Below are positions 8,882-18,694 of a stretch of DNA of 64,000 nucleotides, piece after piece (positions within the stretch are counted from its first letter, which is position 1; every line of letters begins with the position of its first letter). Below the pieces are notes generated by a model. It was given only the letters and a program-made list of their open reading frames with translations. It did not search any database and had not been told where the DNA came from. A program made the translations under genes and the position numbers. This DNA comes from Kribbella sp. ALI-6-A (GTDB lineage: Bacteria; Actinomycetota; Actinomycetes; Propionibacteriales; Kribbellaceae), in contig NZ_MTQN01000007.1 of assembly GCF_001984195.1 (NCBI RefSeq), forward strand, positions 1 through 64,000. The letters run 5' to 3'.

Positions 8882-10027
8882 ATGGAACGGATCATCTTCG
8901 GCGAGGACCACCACGCCTTCCGGGCGAGTGCGAAGGAGTTCTGCGACCGCTCGCTGGTGCCGCGGATGGAGCAGTTCCTCGAGCAGAAGACGATCGACCG
9001 CGCGGTCTGGCTGGAGGCCGGCAAGCAGGGCTTCCTCGGCCTCGACGTCCCCGAGGAGTACGGCGGCTCCAGCGTCGGCGACTACCGGTTCAACGCGGTG
9101 TTCGCCGAGGAGGTCTCGAAGGTCTCCGCCTCGCTGTCGAGCTGCTTCGGCATCCACTACGACTGCGCCGCGCCGTACCTGGTCGACCTCGGGACCGAGG
9201 AGCAGAAGCAGCGCTGGCTGCCGAAGTTCAGCTCCGGTGAGCTGGTCGCGGCGATCGGGATGACCGAGCCGTCCGGCGGTTCCGACCTGGCCGGGCTGAA
9301 GACCAGCGCGAAGAAGGTCGACGGCGGCTGGGTGCTGAACGGCTCGAAGACCTTCATCACCAACGGCGACATGGCCGACCTGACCATCACCGCGGCCCGG
9401 ACCGACCCGAGCAAGGGCGCCAAGGGCATCACGCTGTTCGCGGTCGAGGAGGGCATGGAGGGCTTCGCCCGCGGCCGCAAGCTCGACAAGGTCGGCCAGA
9501 CCGAGTCGGGTACGTCGGAGCTGTTCTTCACCGACGTGTTCGTCCCGGACGAGAACGTGCTCGGCGAGGTGAACCGCGGCTTCATCCACATGATGGAGCG
9601 GCTGGCCCAGGAGCGTGTCGGTGCCGCGGTGTCGAACATCGCGCACGCGACCCAGATCCTGGCCGAGACGATCGAGTACGTGAAGCAGCGCAAGGCGTTC
9701 GGCCAGCCGGTCGGCTCGTTCCAGTACAACAAGTTCCTGATCGCCGAGCTGGTCACCAAGGCCGAGGTGACCCAGGCGTACGTCGACAACGCGATCGTGG
9801 CGCACGACGAGGACCGGCTGTCCGCGGTCGACGCGGCCAAGACCAAGTGGTGGAGCGCCCAGGTGCAGAACGAGATCCTGGACGCCTGCGTCCAGCTGCA
9901 CGGCGGCTACGGCTACATGAACGAGTACCGGGTCGCCCGCGCCTGGCGCGACGCCCGGGTGACCAAGATCTGGGCCGGCAGCAACGAGATCATGAAGGAA
10001 CTCATCGGCCGCGACCTCGGCCTGTAG
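8882..10027 (+). CDS. acyl-CoA dehydrogenase (long-chain/LCAD-like)
   Basis: The protein has 381 residues and the full three-domain ACAD fold: helical N-domain, beta domain with GMTEPSGGSDLAGLKT and GWVLNGSKTFITNG, and C-domain with YVKQRKAFGQPVG and LHGGYGYMNEYRVARAWRDARV. It oxidises acyl-CoA to trans-2-enoyl-CoA with FAD. The usual catalytic Glu of MCAD (YEGT) is replaced in WAGSNEIMKELI. As in LCAD and isovaleryl-CoA dehydrogenase, the base is expected on the other helix, and a Glu is present there (residue 262, LAETIEYV). A GGGGAGG ribosome site precedes the ATG. Thiolase and SDR genes follow within 13 and 22 bases, forming one operon. Confidence 0.95.
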   Translation: MERIIFGEDHHAFRASAKEFCDRSLVPRMEQFLEQKTIDRAVWLEAGKQGFLGLDVPEEYGGSSVGDYRFNAVFAEEVSKVSASLSSCFGIHYDCAAPYLVDLGTEEQKQRWLPKFSSGELVAAIGMTEPSGGSDLAGLKTSAKKVDGGWVLNGSKTFITNGDMADLTITAARTDPSKGAKGITLFAVEEGMEGFARGRKLDKVGQTESGTSELFFTDVFVPDENVLGEVNRGFIHMMERLAQERVGAAVSNIAHATQILAETIEYVKQRKAFGQPVGSFQYNKFLIAELVTKAEVTQAYVDNAIVAHDEDRLSAVDAAKTKWWSAQVQNEILDACVQLHGGYGYMNEYRVARAWRDARVTKIWAGSNEIMKELIGRDLGL

Positions 10028-10040
10028 GGAAGGACCCGCT

Positions 10041-11261
<1,221 letters not shown>

Positions 11262-11283
11262 CGCGAGCGACGGGACCGGGTTG

Positions 11284-12039
11284 ATGGGCTTGAAGGGCCG
11301 GACGGCGATCGTCACGGGTGCGTCGCGCGGAATCGGACTCGCGGTCGCGCAGCGGCTGGTCGCCGACGGCGCCCGGGTGGTGATCACCGGGCGCACGCAG
11401 GAGACGCTGGAGGTCGCTGTCGAGTCGCTCGGCGGCGAGCAGAACGCGCTCGCCGTCGCCGGCAAGGCCGCCGACCCGGAGCATCGGGCGCAAGTGATCG
11501 AGACTGCGCTCACGACGTACGGGTCGGTGGATCTGCTGGTCAACAACACCGGCATCAACCCGGTCTACGGTTCGCTGCTCGACGTGGACAGCGCGGTCGC
11601 GGCCAAGATGGTCGACACGAACGTTCTCGCCGCGATCGCGTGGGTGAAGGCCTGCGGCGACGCGTGGATGGGCGAGCACGGCGGCGCTGTGGTCAACCTG
11701 TCATCGGTGGCCGGTCTGGCGCCGTCGCCGGGGATCGGCTGGTACGGCGCGACGAAGGCGATGCTGTCGCGGGTCACGACCGAGCTCGCGGTCGAGTTGG
11801 CGCCGACGATTCGGGTCAACGCGGTCGCGCCCGCGGTGGTGAAGACGAAGTTCGCCGGCGCGCTGTACGAGGGCCGCGAGGCGGAGGTCGCCGCGACGTA
11901 CCCGATGAAGCGATTGGGCCGTCCGGAGGACGTGGGGTCGCTGGTGTGGTTCCTGCTGTCCGACGAGGCGTCGTGGATCACCGGCCAGACCATCACGATC
12001 GACGGCGGGCTGACGCTGAACGGCGGGATGGTTCAGTAG
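11284..12039 (+). CDS. short-chain dehydrogenase/reductase (FabG-like)
   Basis: The 251-residue classical SDR has the cofactor motif TGASRGIG at residues 11-18, NNTG where NNAG is usual, Ser140/141, and the YxxxK pair Tyr154 and Lys158 (WYGATKAM). A C-terminal ITGQTITIDGGLTLNGG completes the FabG-type pattern. As third gene of the dehydrogenase-thiolase operon it could act on a 3-hydroxyacyl-CoA or an unrelated alcohol. TTG at 11281 precedes the ATG at 11284; the ATG is preferred. Its stop overlaps the convergent gene at 12033 by seven bases. Confidence 0.9.
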   Translation: MGLKGRTAIVTGASRGIGLAVAQRLVADGARVVITGRTQETLEVAVESLGGEQNALAVAGKAADPEHRAQVIETALTTYGSVDLLVNNTGINPVYGSLLDVDSAVAAKMVDTNVLAAIAWVKACGDAWMGEHGGAVVNLSSVAGLAPSPGIGWYGATKAMLSRVTTELAVELAPTIRVNAVAPAVVKTKFAGALYEGREAEVAATYPMKRLGRPEDVGSLVWFLLSDEASWITGQTITIDGGLTLNGGMVQ

Positions 12040-12632
12040 GCCGCGGCCTTCGGGCTGGTCGAACCCCAGGTGCCGGCTGTGTCGGGGATGACGAGTCGGT
12101 AGTCGTAGCGCGCCGCGAGGGTGAAGGTTTCGGTCGCTTCGCCACGGCTGTCTGCCGTCACGTGCTTGAAGGTGGTCCAGACGGCGTTGCCCGGTTTGCG
12201 CAGCTGCAGTTCGCCGCGGGCGCCGGGCCATGACCCGGTGGCGGCCGTCGCGAGGTCGTACCGGCCGAAGTGGGCGGTGAGGGTGATCCGGCGTCCGTCC
12301 CGGCGGGCGGTCAGGTAGGCGGTGGAACCCAGGCGAAGGTCGCTGACCGGGGCGTTATGGAAGGTGAGTTGGTGGACGAGCGCCCCGTCCGGCGCGTGCG
12401 CGTCCCACCTGGCCTCGACGACTCCCGCGGCGGCGCAGTCCGCGCCGCGGCGTACGGGCGGAGTCAGGTACGGCATGTTGATGACCACTCGCGCGGGTAC
12501 GTCGAGCGAGCAGGTCGGCTTCCGTGGCTCGTGCGGAGACGACGAGGCGAAGGTCGCCCCGCCGGCGAGCACGGCAACGGCGACCCCGCCGGCGACGAGT
12601 CCTCGCCGGGAGCCGAGGCGGCGGACGAACAC
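12033..12632 (-). CDS. exported protein of unknown function
   Basis: The protein has 199 residues. An Arg-rich start (MFVRRLGSRRG) is followed by a hydrophobic stretch (LVAGGVAVAVLAGGATFA) that looks like a signal peptide or membrane anchor. The rest is predicted beta-rich, with repeats of the type TLTAHFGRYD and GRRITLTAHF. These suggest an Ig-like or bacterial-adhesin-like fold, as seen in secreted actinobacterial proteins of unknown role. Cys42 and Cys66 could pair. No catalytic motif is visible. It may be co-transcribed with nothing; the gene upstream is 33 bases away on the same strand. Confidence 0.65.
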   Translation of the reverse strand: MFVRRLGSRRGLVAGGVAVAVLAGGATFASSSPHEPRKPTCSLDVPARVVINMPYLTPPVRRGADCAAAGVVEARWDAHAPDGALVHQLTFHNAPVSDLRLGSTAYLTARRDGRRITLTAHFGRYDLATAATGSWPGARGELQLRKPGNAVWTTFKHVTADSRGEATETFTLAARYDYRLVIPDTAGTWGSTSPKAAAY

Positions 12633-12665
12633 GTGAACCCCCCAGGTACGCGAGGGCTCATTGGA

Positions 12666-13199
12666 TCACGTGCTGCGGTCACGCCGTACGGCGGCGAAGG
12701 TCTGGCGCAGCGTGATCGTGCCGTCCTCGGCTTCGTCCTCGTTGCGCCAGTCGAAGGTGGTGGTGGTGATGTTCGTGAATCCCCAGCGCGTCTTGTACGC
12801 CGTGGGCTCGCGCGCTTCGAGGGTGATCCAGTCGTCGCCGGAGCGGCCGATGAAGGTCATCACGAAGGCGTGCTTCGGGCCCATCCAGGTGGAGCGGAAG
12901 GCCTTGAGTTCCGGGTCGTGGAGGCGGATCGACAGGCCCCACTCGCCGTCGCCGTCGATCGGGCGGCGGGCGCGGCTCGGGGTGATCCAGATGTCGGCGA
13001 CGGCGCGGCCGTCGAGGGCCCAGCCGAAGTGCCATTCGCCTTCGGTCTGCCGGACGACCTCGCCTGCTTCGTCGTACCAGCGGACGTCGAGGTCCCAGCT
13101 GCCGATCAGCGGAGTGAAGACCTGGAAGGCCTCGGCGTACTCCGGGCGCGGACCGTCGGAGACGAAGAGATCGGCCAGGATGCTGCGCGGGTCGGTCAT
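12666..13199 (-). CDS. conserved hypothetical protein (beta-barrel type)
   Basis: The protein has 177 residues, no signal peptide or membrane segment, and is rich in Trp and beta strands. Sequences such as FQVFTPLIGSWDLDVRWYDEAGEVVRQTEGEWHF and LQ-poor strands ending in TTTTFDWRNEDEAEDGTITLRQTF resemble the small calycin-like (DUF1579-type) proteins. I cannot assign it firmly and give no function. It stands between an exported protein and a MarR gene on the same strand. Confidence 0.65.
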   Translation of the reverse strand: MTDPRSILADLFVSDGPRPEYAEAFQVFTPLIGSWDLDVRWYDEAGEVVRQTEGEWHFGWALDGRAVADIWITPSRARRPIDGDGEWGLSIRLHDPELKAFRSTWMGPKHAFVMTFIGRSGDDWITLEAREPTAYKTRWGFTNITTTTFDWRNEDEAEDGTITLRQTFAAVRRDRST

Positions 13200-13240
13200 G
13201 GGCTTGAGGGTATTTCACTCCTGACTGGGATGCCAGAGAG

Positions 13241-13660
13241 TTACTGGTACGGGTCGGTCAGCGCGCGGAGTTTGGTGAGGGCTTCGCGCAGCGCTGTGGC
13301 CAACTCGGGGCCGAGGTGCTCGTTCCAGTTCTGCTCGACGCGCAGGACCACCTCGCGGGCGCGATCCGCTGCGGCCTGTCCCTTCGGCGTGAAGCGGATG
13401 AGTCGAGCCCGCCCGTCGGCCGGGTCTGGCACGCGCTCCACCAGGCCCTCCTGCTCCAGCGCTGCGACCAGCAGACTCGCGGTCTGCTTGGTGACCTGTG
13501 CCTGCTCGGCGAGATCGGTCAGACGCGAGCCGCCGGATGCGATCCGCTGGGCGAGCCGGGCCTGGGCGACGGTCACCCGGTAGCCGGACTCCCGCATGGC
13601 CCGGATCACCTCGTCGTCCATCGCGCGGTACACGATGAACATGAGCGTGGCCAGGTCCAT
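13241..13660 (-). CDS. MarR-family transcriptional regulator
   Basis: This 139-residue winged-helix protein has QARLAQRIASGGSRLTDLAEQAQVTKQTASLLVAALEQEGLVERVPDPADGRARLIRFTPKG at about residues 33-95. The DGRARL wing is typical of MarR. It is divergent from the methyltransferase gene at 13736, with two identical half-site pairs between them, so it probably represses both. The ligand is unknown. Confidence 0.9.
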   Translation of the reverse strand: MDLATLMFIVYRAMDDEVIRAMRESGYRVTVAQARLAQRIASGGSRLTDLAEQAQVTKQTASLLVAALEQEGLVERVPDPADGRARLIRFTPKGQAAADRAREVVLRVEQNWNEHLGPELATALREALTKLRALTDPYQ

Positions 13661-13674
13661 GCGGGTCCATCCCC

Positions 13675-13720
13675 TTGACAGTAGTCAGCAAGGCTGACCA
13701 AGATGGTCAGCATCACTGAC
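13675..13720 (+). promoter_or_regulatory. methyltransferase promoter with doubled MarR operator
   Basis: TTGACA (13675-13680) and CAAGAT (13699-13704), spaced by 18 bases, make a plausible promoter for the plus strand. Two copies of GTCAG-N5-CTGAC lie at 13684-13698 and 13706-13720, exactly 22 bases (about two helical turns) apart. One lies inside the spacer and one over the start region. This is strong evidence for cooperative binding of the divergent MarR protein. Confidence 0.65.
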
Positions 13721-13735
13721 GATTATAGGTGCGCG

Positions 13736-14821
13736 ATGACCAGAGTTCCGCCAGTCACAGTCGTCCGGGCGGCCACCGCCGTCCGCACCGCGCTGCAATC
13801 CCTCACGCGGCGCATGGTTCCGCCGGAGGTCGGCTTGCTGGAGCTCGCCTCGGGCTTCATGGCGACGCACGTCGTCTACGCGGCGGCCAAGCTCGGGATC
13901 GCGGACGTCCTGGCGGACGGGTCGTTGTCCGCGGACGAGATCGCGGCCGAAGTGGGGTCGGACCCTGATGCCACCCATCGGCTCCTGCGCGCCGGTGCGA
14001 TGTTCGGGATCTTCACCGAGCGGTCCGACGGGCACTACGGTCTCTCCGCCCTGGGCAGGCGACTGCGCTCAGGAACCCCCGGCTCGATGCTGCCGGTCGT
14101 GCTGATGCTCGGCGATCCGCAGTACCAAGGTCCGTGGGGCCGGCTGACCCACTCGATCGAGACCGGCCGGCCGGCCGTGGAGGTTGCTCCGGGCAAGCAG
14201 TTGTGGGACTACCTGGACGAGTTTCCGGCGTTCGCGGCGACGTTCAACGACGCCATGACGTGCCTGACCGACCTCGACTGGCCCGCCGTCGCGGCGGCGT
14301 ACGACTTCACGCCGTACTCGACGATCGCGGATATCGGCGGCGGACACGGACAGCTGCTCGCGCTCATGCTCGGCGCCGCCCCGAAGTCGAAGGGCGTTCT
14401 CCAGGAGCGCGAGTCCTTGGTCGGTGCGGCCGAGGCTCATCTGCGGGAGGCGGCGATCCTCGACCGCTGCCGGATCGACTCGGGCTCGTTCTTCGAGACC
14501 GCCCCGTCCGACGCCGACCTCTACGTGATGCGCCGCGTGATCCACGACTACGACGATGATCAAGCCATCGCGATTTTGAGCAACGTACGCCGCCACATGC
14601 CGCGCGGGTCGACCTTGCTGCTGCTGGACAGCGTCGTGCCGCCTGGCAGCGCTCCGCACTTCGCGAAGGCCATCGACCTCGACATGCTCATCTTCGTCGG
14701 CGGCCGCGAACGCACCGAACGGCAGTTCGGCTCGCTGCTCGACCGGGCCGGGTTCCGCCTCACCCGGGTCGTTGCGACGGTCTCGACCATCTCGCTCATC
14801 GAAGCCGTTCCAGGGAGGTAG
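13736..14821 (+). CDS. SAM-dependent O-methyltransferase (acetylserotonin O-methyltransferase-like)
   Basis: The protein has 361 residues. The N-terminal dimerisation / winged-helix part (ELASGFMATHVVYAAAKLGIADVLADGSLSADEIAAEVGSDPDATHRLLRAGAMFGIF) is followed by a Rossmann domain with the SAM motif DIGGGHGQ near residue 199 and the catalytic His region RVIHDYDDDQAIAIL near residue 269. This is the Methyltransf_2 architecture used on phenols and polyketide-like substrates. An ATG at 13703 would start inside the operator, so the ATG at 13736 is preferred. It is followed after 2 bases by a small membrane-protein gene. Confidence 0.9.
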   Translation: MTRVPPVTVVRAATAVRTALQSLTRRMVPPEVGLLELASGFMATHVVYAAAKLGIADVLADGSLSADEIAAEVGSDPDATHRLLRAGAMFGIFTERSDGHYGLSALGRRLRSGTPGSMLPVVLMLGDPQYQGPWGRLTHSIETGRPAVEVAPGKQLWDYLDEFPAFAATFNDAMTCLTDLDWPAVAAAYDFTPYSTIADIGGGHGQLLALMLGAAPKSKGVLQERESLVGAAEAHLREAAILDRCRIDSGSFFETAPSDADLYVMRRVIHDYDDDQAIAILSNVRRHMPRGSTLLLLDSVVPPGSAPHFAKAIDLDMLIFVGGRERTERQFGSLLDRAGFRLTRVVATVSTISLIEAVPGR

Positions 14822-14823
14822 CC

Positions 14824-15222
14824 ATGAACGCGGTCGCACAACTCGCCGCCGGTCTCGCGGCGCTGATTCTGATCGCCGTCTTTCCCGCGGAGGCCTTCCT
14901 GATCGACCGTCCGTGGGTCCAGAAGTTCCTCGGCATCGAATCTCATGGCATCCGGAACGTGCATCTGTGGTCGTTCTGCATCGGTGCGCGCAACGCACTC
15001 GCGGGAGTGGGCACCCTGGTCGGGCTGTGGATGGTGCGGTACGGCGACGAGACCGCGGGCACGACGGTGGTTGTCGTCAGTTGCCTGTACATGCTGCTCG
15101 CCTCGTTGTTCATGGGGGTCGCGGATCTGCTCGGGTACTGGCGGCCGCGCGGCGGGAGCGTTCGGGGGACGATCGCTTCGTCCGTCCTGCCCGCCGTCGC
15201 ACTGATCGCGATCGCGGCCTAG
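14824..15222 (+). CDS. DUF1304-like small membrane protein
   Basis: The protein has 132 residues and four predicted membrane helices (about residues 5-23, 52-70, 80-101 and 115-131). The stretch FPAEAFLIDRPWVQKFLGI followed by GARNALAGVG matches the DUF1304 pattern. It starts 2 bases after the methyltransferase stop, so it is co-transcribed with it and under the same MarR control. The function of the family is unknown. Confidence 0.8.
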   Translation: MNAVAQLAAGLAALILIAVFPAEAFLIDRPWVQKFLGIESHGIRNVHLWSFCIGARNALAGVGTLVGLWMVRYGDETAGTTVVVVSCLYMLLASLFMGVADLLGYWRPRGGSVRGTIASSVLPAVALIAIAA

Positions 15223-15273
15223 CCGAGCCCGGCTGCGATAGCATCGCGCAGCTTCAGTTTGGGGGAGGTCCGG

Positions 15274-15954
15274 ATGTTGAGGCGGTTGGTCGTCGCCGGA
15301 GTTCTGTGCGGGGTCCTGGTCGGGTGTTCCGGTGAGGTGAGGTCCGAGCCCGCGCCGTCGACTCCGACGTCGGTTTCGGACACGGCTGCGCAGGAGGCGG
15401 CGGTGGCCGAAGCGTTCGCGGCGTACCGGACGGCTGTGCTGGCCAAGGACGGCCAGGCGGTGGCGGGGTTGCTGACCGCGGAGAGCATCGAATACTACGC
15501 GGCGATCAAGAAGCTCGCGATGACCGCACGCGAGCCGTACCTCAGGCAGGCTCGTGTCAGTGATCAGTTGGTCGTGGTCAAGTTGCGGACCTCGGTGCCG
15601 GCCGAGAACCTCCGCCGATGGTCGCCGAGCCGGCTGGTCGTCGACGCGGTGGAGCGCGGCGACATGAACTCGGCCTCCGTACAGCGAATGTCTTCAGGCG
15701 AGGTCGACGTGGCCGGTGACATCGGGACGGTGCAGCTGAAGGTCGACGGTCACGACAGTCCGCTGTCGTTCACCTTCTACCGCGAAGGCGGGCGGTGGAA
15801 GTTCCGGCTGATTCCGCTGCTCGAAGCGACCGAGACCGCCCTGCGCGCGCGGATGCAGGAGCAGCACATCACCGAGCGACGGCTGGTCGACGACCAGTTG
15901 GCCGCCACGCTGACACCTGAGCAGATCAAGGCCGGGTGGCTGCCGACGGGGTGA
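15274..15954 (+). CDS. lipoprotein of unknown function
   Basis: The protein has 226 residues with a clear lipobox: MLRRLVVAGVLCGVLVGC, with Cys18 as the lipidated residue in LVGC. The mature part starts with a Ser/Thr/Pro linker and then a compact alpha+beta domain (AFAAYRTAVLAKDGQAVAGLLTAESIEYYAAIKKLA) that resembles the NTF2-like helix start of many actinobacterial lipoproteins. It should be anchored on the outer face of the membrane. A GGGGGAGG ribosome site precedes the ATG at 15274. Confidence 0.8.
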   Translation: MLRRLVVAGVLCGVLVGCSGEVRSEPAPSTPTSVSDTAAQEAAVAEAFAAYRTAVLAKDGQAVAGLLTAESIEYYAAIKKLAMTAREPYLRQARVSDQLVVVKLRTSVPAENLRRWSPSRLVVDAVERGDMNSASVQRMSSGEVDVAGDIGTVQLKVDGHDSPLSFTFYREGGRWKFRLIPLLEATETALRARMQEQHITERRLVDDQLAATLTPEQIKAGWLPTG

Positions 15955-16108
15955 CTGCTGGTTCTTCACTCCCGACAGAGGAGACTGGTATTTCCCGGTA
16001 CGTCGTGCGGGGTATGGCGTGGCCCCGCCATCACGTACAGTAGTGCCGCTACCCCGGACCCCGGTGGCTCTTCGCTGAATGCTCGCAACGGGACAGGGTG
16101 ACGCAGGA

Positions 16109-16849
16109 ATGGCATCGCTGCGCGTACGGCAGATCCTGCTGGAGGTGCTGGCTTTCGACCAACCGGACCCTCCCGGTCTCGAGGGGGACACGGTCTGGCG
16201 CAGGCTGTGCACGTCCGCGACCAAGGCGGTGCCGGTCAGTGGGGCCGGAGTCGCACTGATGACCCCCGCCGGCCACGGTGGCACCCTCGCGGCGACCGAC
16301 GGCCCGGCCTCGGTGATGGAGAACTTGCAGCACACCCTCGGTGAAGGCCCGTGCCTGAACGCGTTCCGCGACCAGCGTCCCGTTCTGGAGCACGATCTCG
16401 CCCGGGCAGCAGTGCGCTGGCCGGGCTTCGTTCCCGCCGCTACCGAAGCGGGCATCGCGGCGGTCTTCGCGTTTCCTCTCCAGGTCGGCGCCATCCGGCT
16501 CGGCGTACTCGATCTCTACCGCGACACACCCGGCCCGCTGGACAACCTGCAACTGGGCGAAGCGCTCGACTACGCGGCTGCCGCGACGACGATCCTGCTG
16601 GACCTGCAGCACGATGCGTCGGCCGGCGGGCTGCATCCTCAGCTGGCCGATGCCGCCGACAGTCACCGGGCGATCCACCAGGCCACCGGCATCGTCACCG
16701 TCCAGGCCTCGGTGGACCTCAACGACGCGCTGCTGCTGTTGCGCGCCCGCGCCTACGCCGAGGACCGCTCACTACTCGATCTCGCCCAGCAAGTGGTCGC
16801 CCGGAAGGTGACCTTCCATCCGCTCCATGCCGAGGACGACCATGAATAG
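16109..16849 (+). CDS. GAF and ANTAR domain protein (1 of 3)
   Basis: The protein has about 246 residues. A GAF sensor domain (about 30-170) has GVALMTPAGHGGTLAATD, LGEGPCLNAFRDQRPVLEHDL and AVFAFPLQVGAIRLGVLDLYRDTPG. The C-terminal ANTAR three-helix RNA-binding domain (about 185-240) has HRAIHQATGIVTVQASVDLNDALLLLRARAYAEDRSLLDLAQQVV. ANTAR proteins bind paired hexaloop hairpins in nascent RNA and prevent termination. The GAF ligand is unknown. An in-frame ATG at 16079 is an alternative start. Confidence 0.88.
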   Translation: MASLRVRQILLEVLAFDQPDPPGLEGDTVWRRLCTSATKAVPVSGAGVALMTPAGHGGTLAATDGPASVMENLQHTLGEGPCLNAFRDQRPVLEHDLARAAVRWPGFVPAATEAGIAAVFAFPLQVGAIRLGVLDLYRDTPGPLDNLQLGEALDYAAAATTILLDLQHDASAGGLHPQLADAADSHRAIHQATGIVTVQASVDLNDALLLLRARAYAEDRSLLDLAQQVVARKVTFHPLHAEDDHE

Positions 16850-16897
16850 GACGTCCCGGTGCACAGGGGACCAGCCGGTCCGGAAAGGCGGCGCACA

Positions 16898-17626
16898 ATG
16901 AGCAGGGAGCAGCGGCTCGCGCAGGTGTTCGTCGAACTCGCGGACACCCTCGTCGACGACTTCGACGTACTCGAACTCCTGCACACGCTGTGTGAGCGCA
17001 GCGTCGAACTCCTGGAAGCCGACGCGGCCGGTTTGATCCTCGCCGACCAGCGCAGCGTGCTGCACGTGATGGCCTCCACCACCGAGGAGGCGAAAGTCCT
17101 GGAGTTGTTCGTCCTGCAGAACGACGAGGGCCCTTGCCTGGACTGTTATTCGACGGGCGAGAGGATGGTGAACATCGACCTGAGTGAGGTCGAGCAGCGC
17201 TGGCCCCGGTTCCGGGACGCGACGATCACCGCCGGCTACCGCTCGACCCATGCGATCCCGCTGCGTCTCCGCGGCCAGGTCATCGGAGTGCTGAACCTGT
17301 TCTGCGTCGAGCGGAGCACCCTCAGCGAGGCCGATGTCGCCCTCGGCCAAGCGCTGTGCGACATCGCGACGGTCGGGTTGTTGCAGGAACGTACGGTACG
17401 CCGCGCGGAGGTGCTGGCCGAGCAGCTTCAGTCCGCGCTGAACAGCCGCATCCTGCTCGAGCAAGCCAAGGGAGTCCTGTCCGAGCGCGCCGGGATCAGC
17501 GTCGACGAAGCCTTCGTGCTGATGCGGCGCCATGCCCGGCGCAATCGCCAGCAGCTCAGGCTCGTCGCCGGTGGCATCATCGACGGCGCGATCCCGGCCT
17601 CCGAACTCACCTCCGGCGGCGACTGA
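16898..17626 (+). CDS. GAF and ANTAR domain protein (2 of 3)
   Basis: The protein has 242 residues. The GAF domain (about 10-165) has LEADAAGLILADQRSVLHVMAST, NDEGPCLDCYSTGERMVNIDL and HAIPLRLRGQVIGVLNLFCVE. The ANTAR domain (about 180-235) has LNSRILLEQAKGVLSERAGISVDEAFVLMRRHARRNRQQLRLVAGGIIDG. The E-Q-A-K-G core of the ANTAR consensus is better conserved here than in the neighbour at 16109. The start follows GGAAAGG, 49 bases after the previous gene, so the two are probably co-transcribed. Confidence 0.93.
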   Translation: MSREQRLAQVFVELADTLVDDFDVLELLHTLCERSVELLEADAAGLILADQRSVLHVMASTTEEAKVLELFVLQNDEGPCLDCYSTGERMVNIDLSEVEQRWPRFRDATITAGYRSTHAIPLRLRGQVIGVLNLFCVERSTLSEADVALGQALCDIATVGLLQERTVRRAEVLAEQLQSALNSRILLEQAKGVLSERAGISVDEAFVLMRRHARRNRQQLRLVAGGIIDGAIPASELTSGGD

Positions 17627-17694
17627 CCCGGCTCCGGTCCGACCGAAGCCGGGGACAACCGGGCCCTCCACTGATCGGCCCGCCCCGGCGTCCG

Positions 17695-18366
17695 CTACCG
17701 GGGAAGGCCCCCGGTCTCGATCACGTGGCGGGCGACCTCCCGCAGTCGCTGGTTGCGATGCTGGGAGTAGCGCTGCAGTACGCCGAACGCCTGGACGGCG
17801 GTGAGCTCGTAGCGCTCCATCAGCCGCCCGACCGCCTGACCGACCTCCTTGCGCGAGTCGACGGCTCGATGCAGGTCGGACTCGACCTGCGCCGAGCAGA
17901 TCGCGATCGAGGCGTGCAGCGCGAGCAGGTGGGCTGCTTCGCGGTCGCCCTCGTTGAAGACGTACGGCTCCGAGGAGACCAGGTTCAAGGCCCCGCGGGT
18001 GGAGTGTCCCGTGGACAAGCGGATCGCCAGCGCGCTGCGGATGCCGCCGGCGGCGGCGGTCGGCGCCCACTCGGGCCAGCGGGTCTCGGTGGCGGTGTCC
18101 TCGACGAGCACGTCGTCGTGGTCCGTCATGGCCAGCAGGCTCGGGCCCTCGCCGAGGTCGATCTGGGACTGGTCCGCGGTGGTGATCAGCTCGTCGGTCG
18201 CGGCGAACGTCCGAGCGCTTTTGCGCTGCATCAGGAGCACGGACGCATGGTCGTAGTGCAGCGCTTCGACCGCGAACTCCAGCACCCGCTCCACCGTCGA
18301 CAGCACGTCACCTTGGTTGTGCAGATCCATGGCGAGGTCGCCGAAGTCGTCAGCTCGGTCACTCAT
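17695..18366 (-). CDS. GAF and ANTAR domain protein (3 of 3)
   Basis: The protein has 223 residues. The GAF domain (about 20-155) has VEALHYDHASVLLMQRKSARTFAATDE, LGEGPSLLAMTDHDDVLVEDT and IRSALAIRLSTGHSTRGALNLVSSEP. The ANTAR domain (about 165-220) has AVDSRKEVGQAVGRLMERYELTAVQAFGVLQRYSQHRNQRLREVARHVIETG. It is convergent with the second GAF-ANTAR gene. The GPC of the other two is GPS here, so a conserved Cys in the GAF pocket is missing. Confidence 0.92.
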   Translation of the reverse strand: MSDRADDFGDLAMDLHNQGDVLSTVERVLEFAVEALHYDHASVLLMQRKSARTFAATDELITTADQSQIDLGEGPSLLAMTDHDDVLVEDTATETRWPEWAPTAAAGGIRSALAIRLSTGHSTRGALNLVSSEPYVFNEGDREAAHLLALHASIAICSAQVESDLHRAVDSRKEVGQAVGRLMERYELTAVQAFGVLQRYSQHRNQRLREVARHVIETGGLPR

Positions 18367-18584
18367 TCGTCAACTCCTCGCGCAGACCACCGGTGGAAAT
18401 CGAACCCCGATCATGGCACGGCCGCGCGCGCTGTGTGCTCAACGCGTGCGACCTGAGCGGGGCGGTGGACTCGTGTCGAGGCAGTTGCCCTGGTGCGCCC
18501 GGTGCCCGTTGGTCGCGGCTCGCTGCGCGCGCGCCCAGCCGCAGGGAGAGGCGCGGAGTCGGGACATCGACGCGCCCCGCGACA

Positions 18585-18694
18585 GCGGGCGCCAGCACGC
18601 GCACTCAAGCGCGGCAGCGCGCACCGAAGCGGGCGGCAGCACGCGCACTCAAGCGGGGCAGCGCGCACCGAAGCGGGCGCCAGCACGCGCACCC
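18585..18694. repeat. 44-base tandem repeat, two and a half copies
   Basis: Units of 44 bases lie at 18585-18628 and 18629-18672, and a partial third at 18673-18694. Each begins GCGGGCGCCAGCACGCGCAC (or GCGGGCGGCA) and ends CAGCGCGCACCGAA. They differ at only a few positions. The unit resembles sequence at 6661-6705 in the other repeat cluster. Confidence 0.85.

Noticed and set aside
16014..16031. Six-base-pair hairpin with a six-base loop upstream of the first GAF-ANTAR gene, as a possible ANTAR target
   Set aside because: The loop is TGGCCC, without the A at position 1 and G at position 4, and no second hairpin follows.
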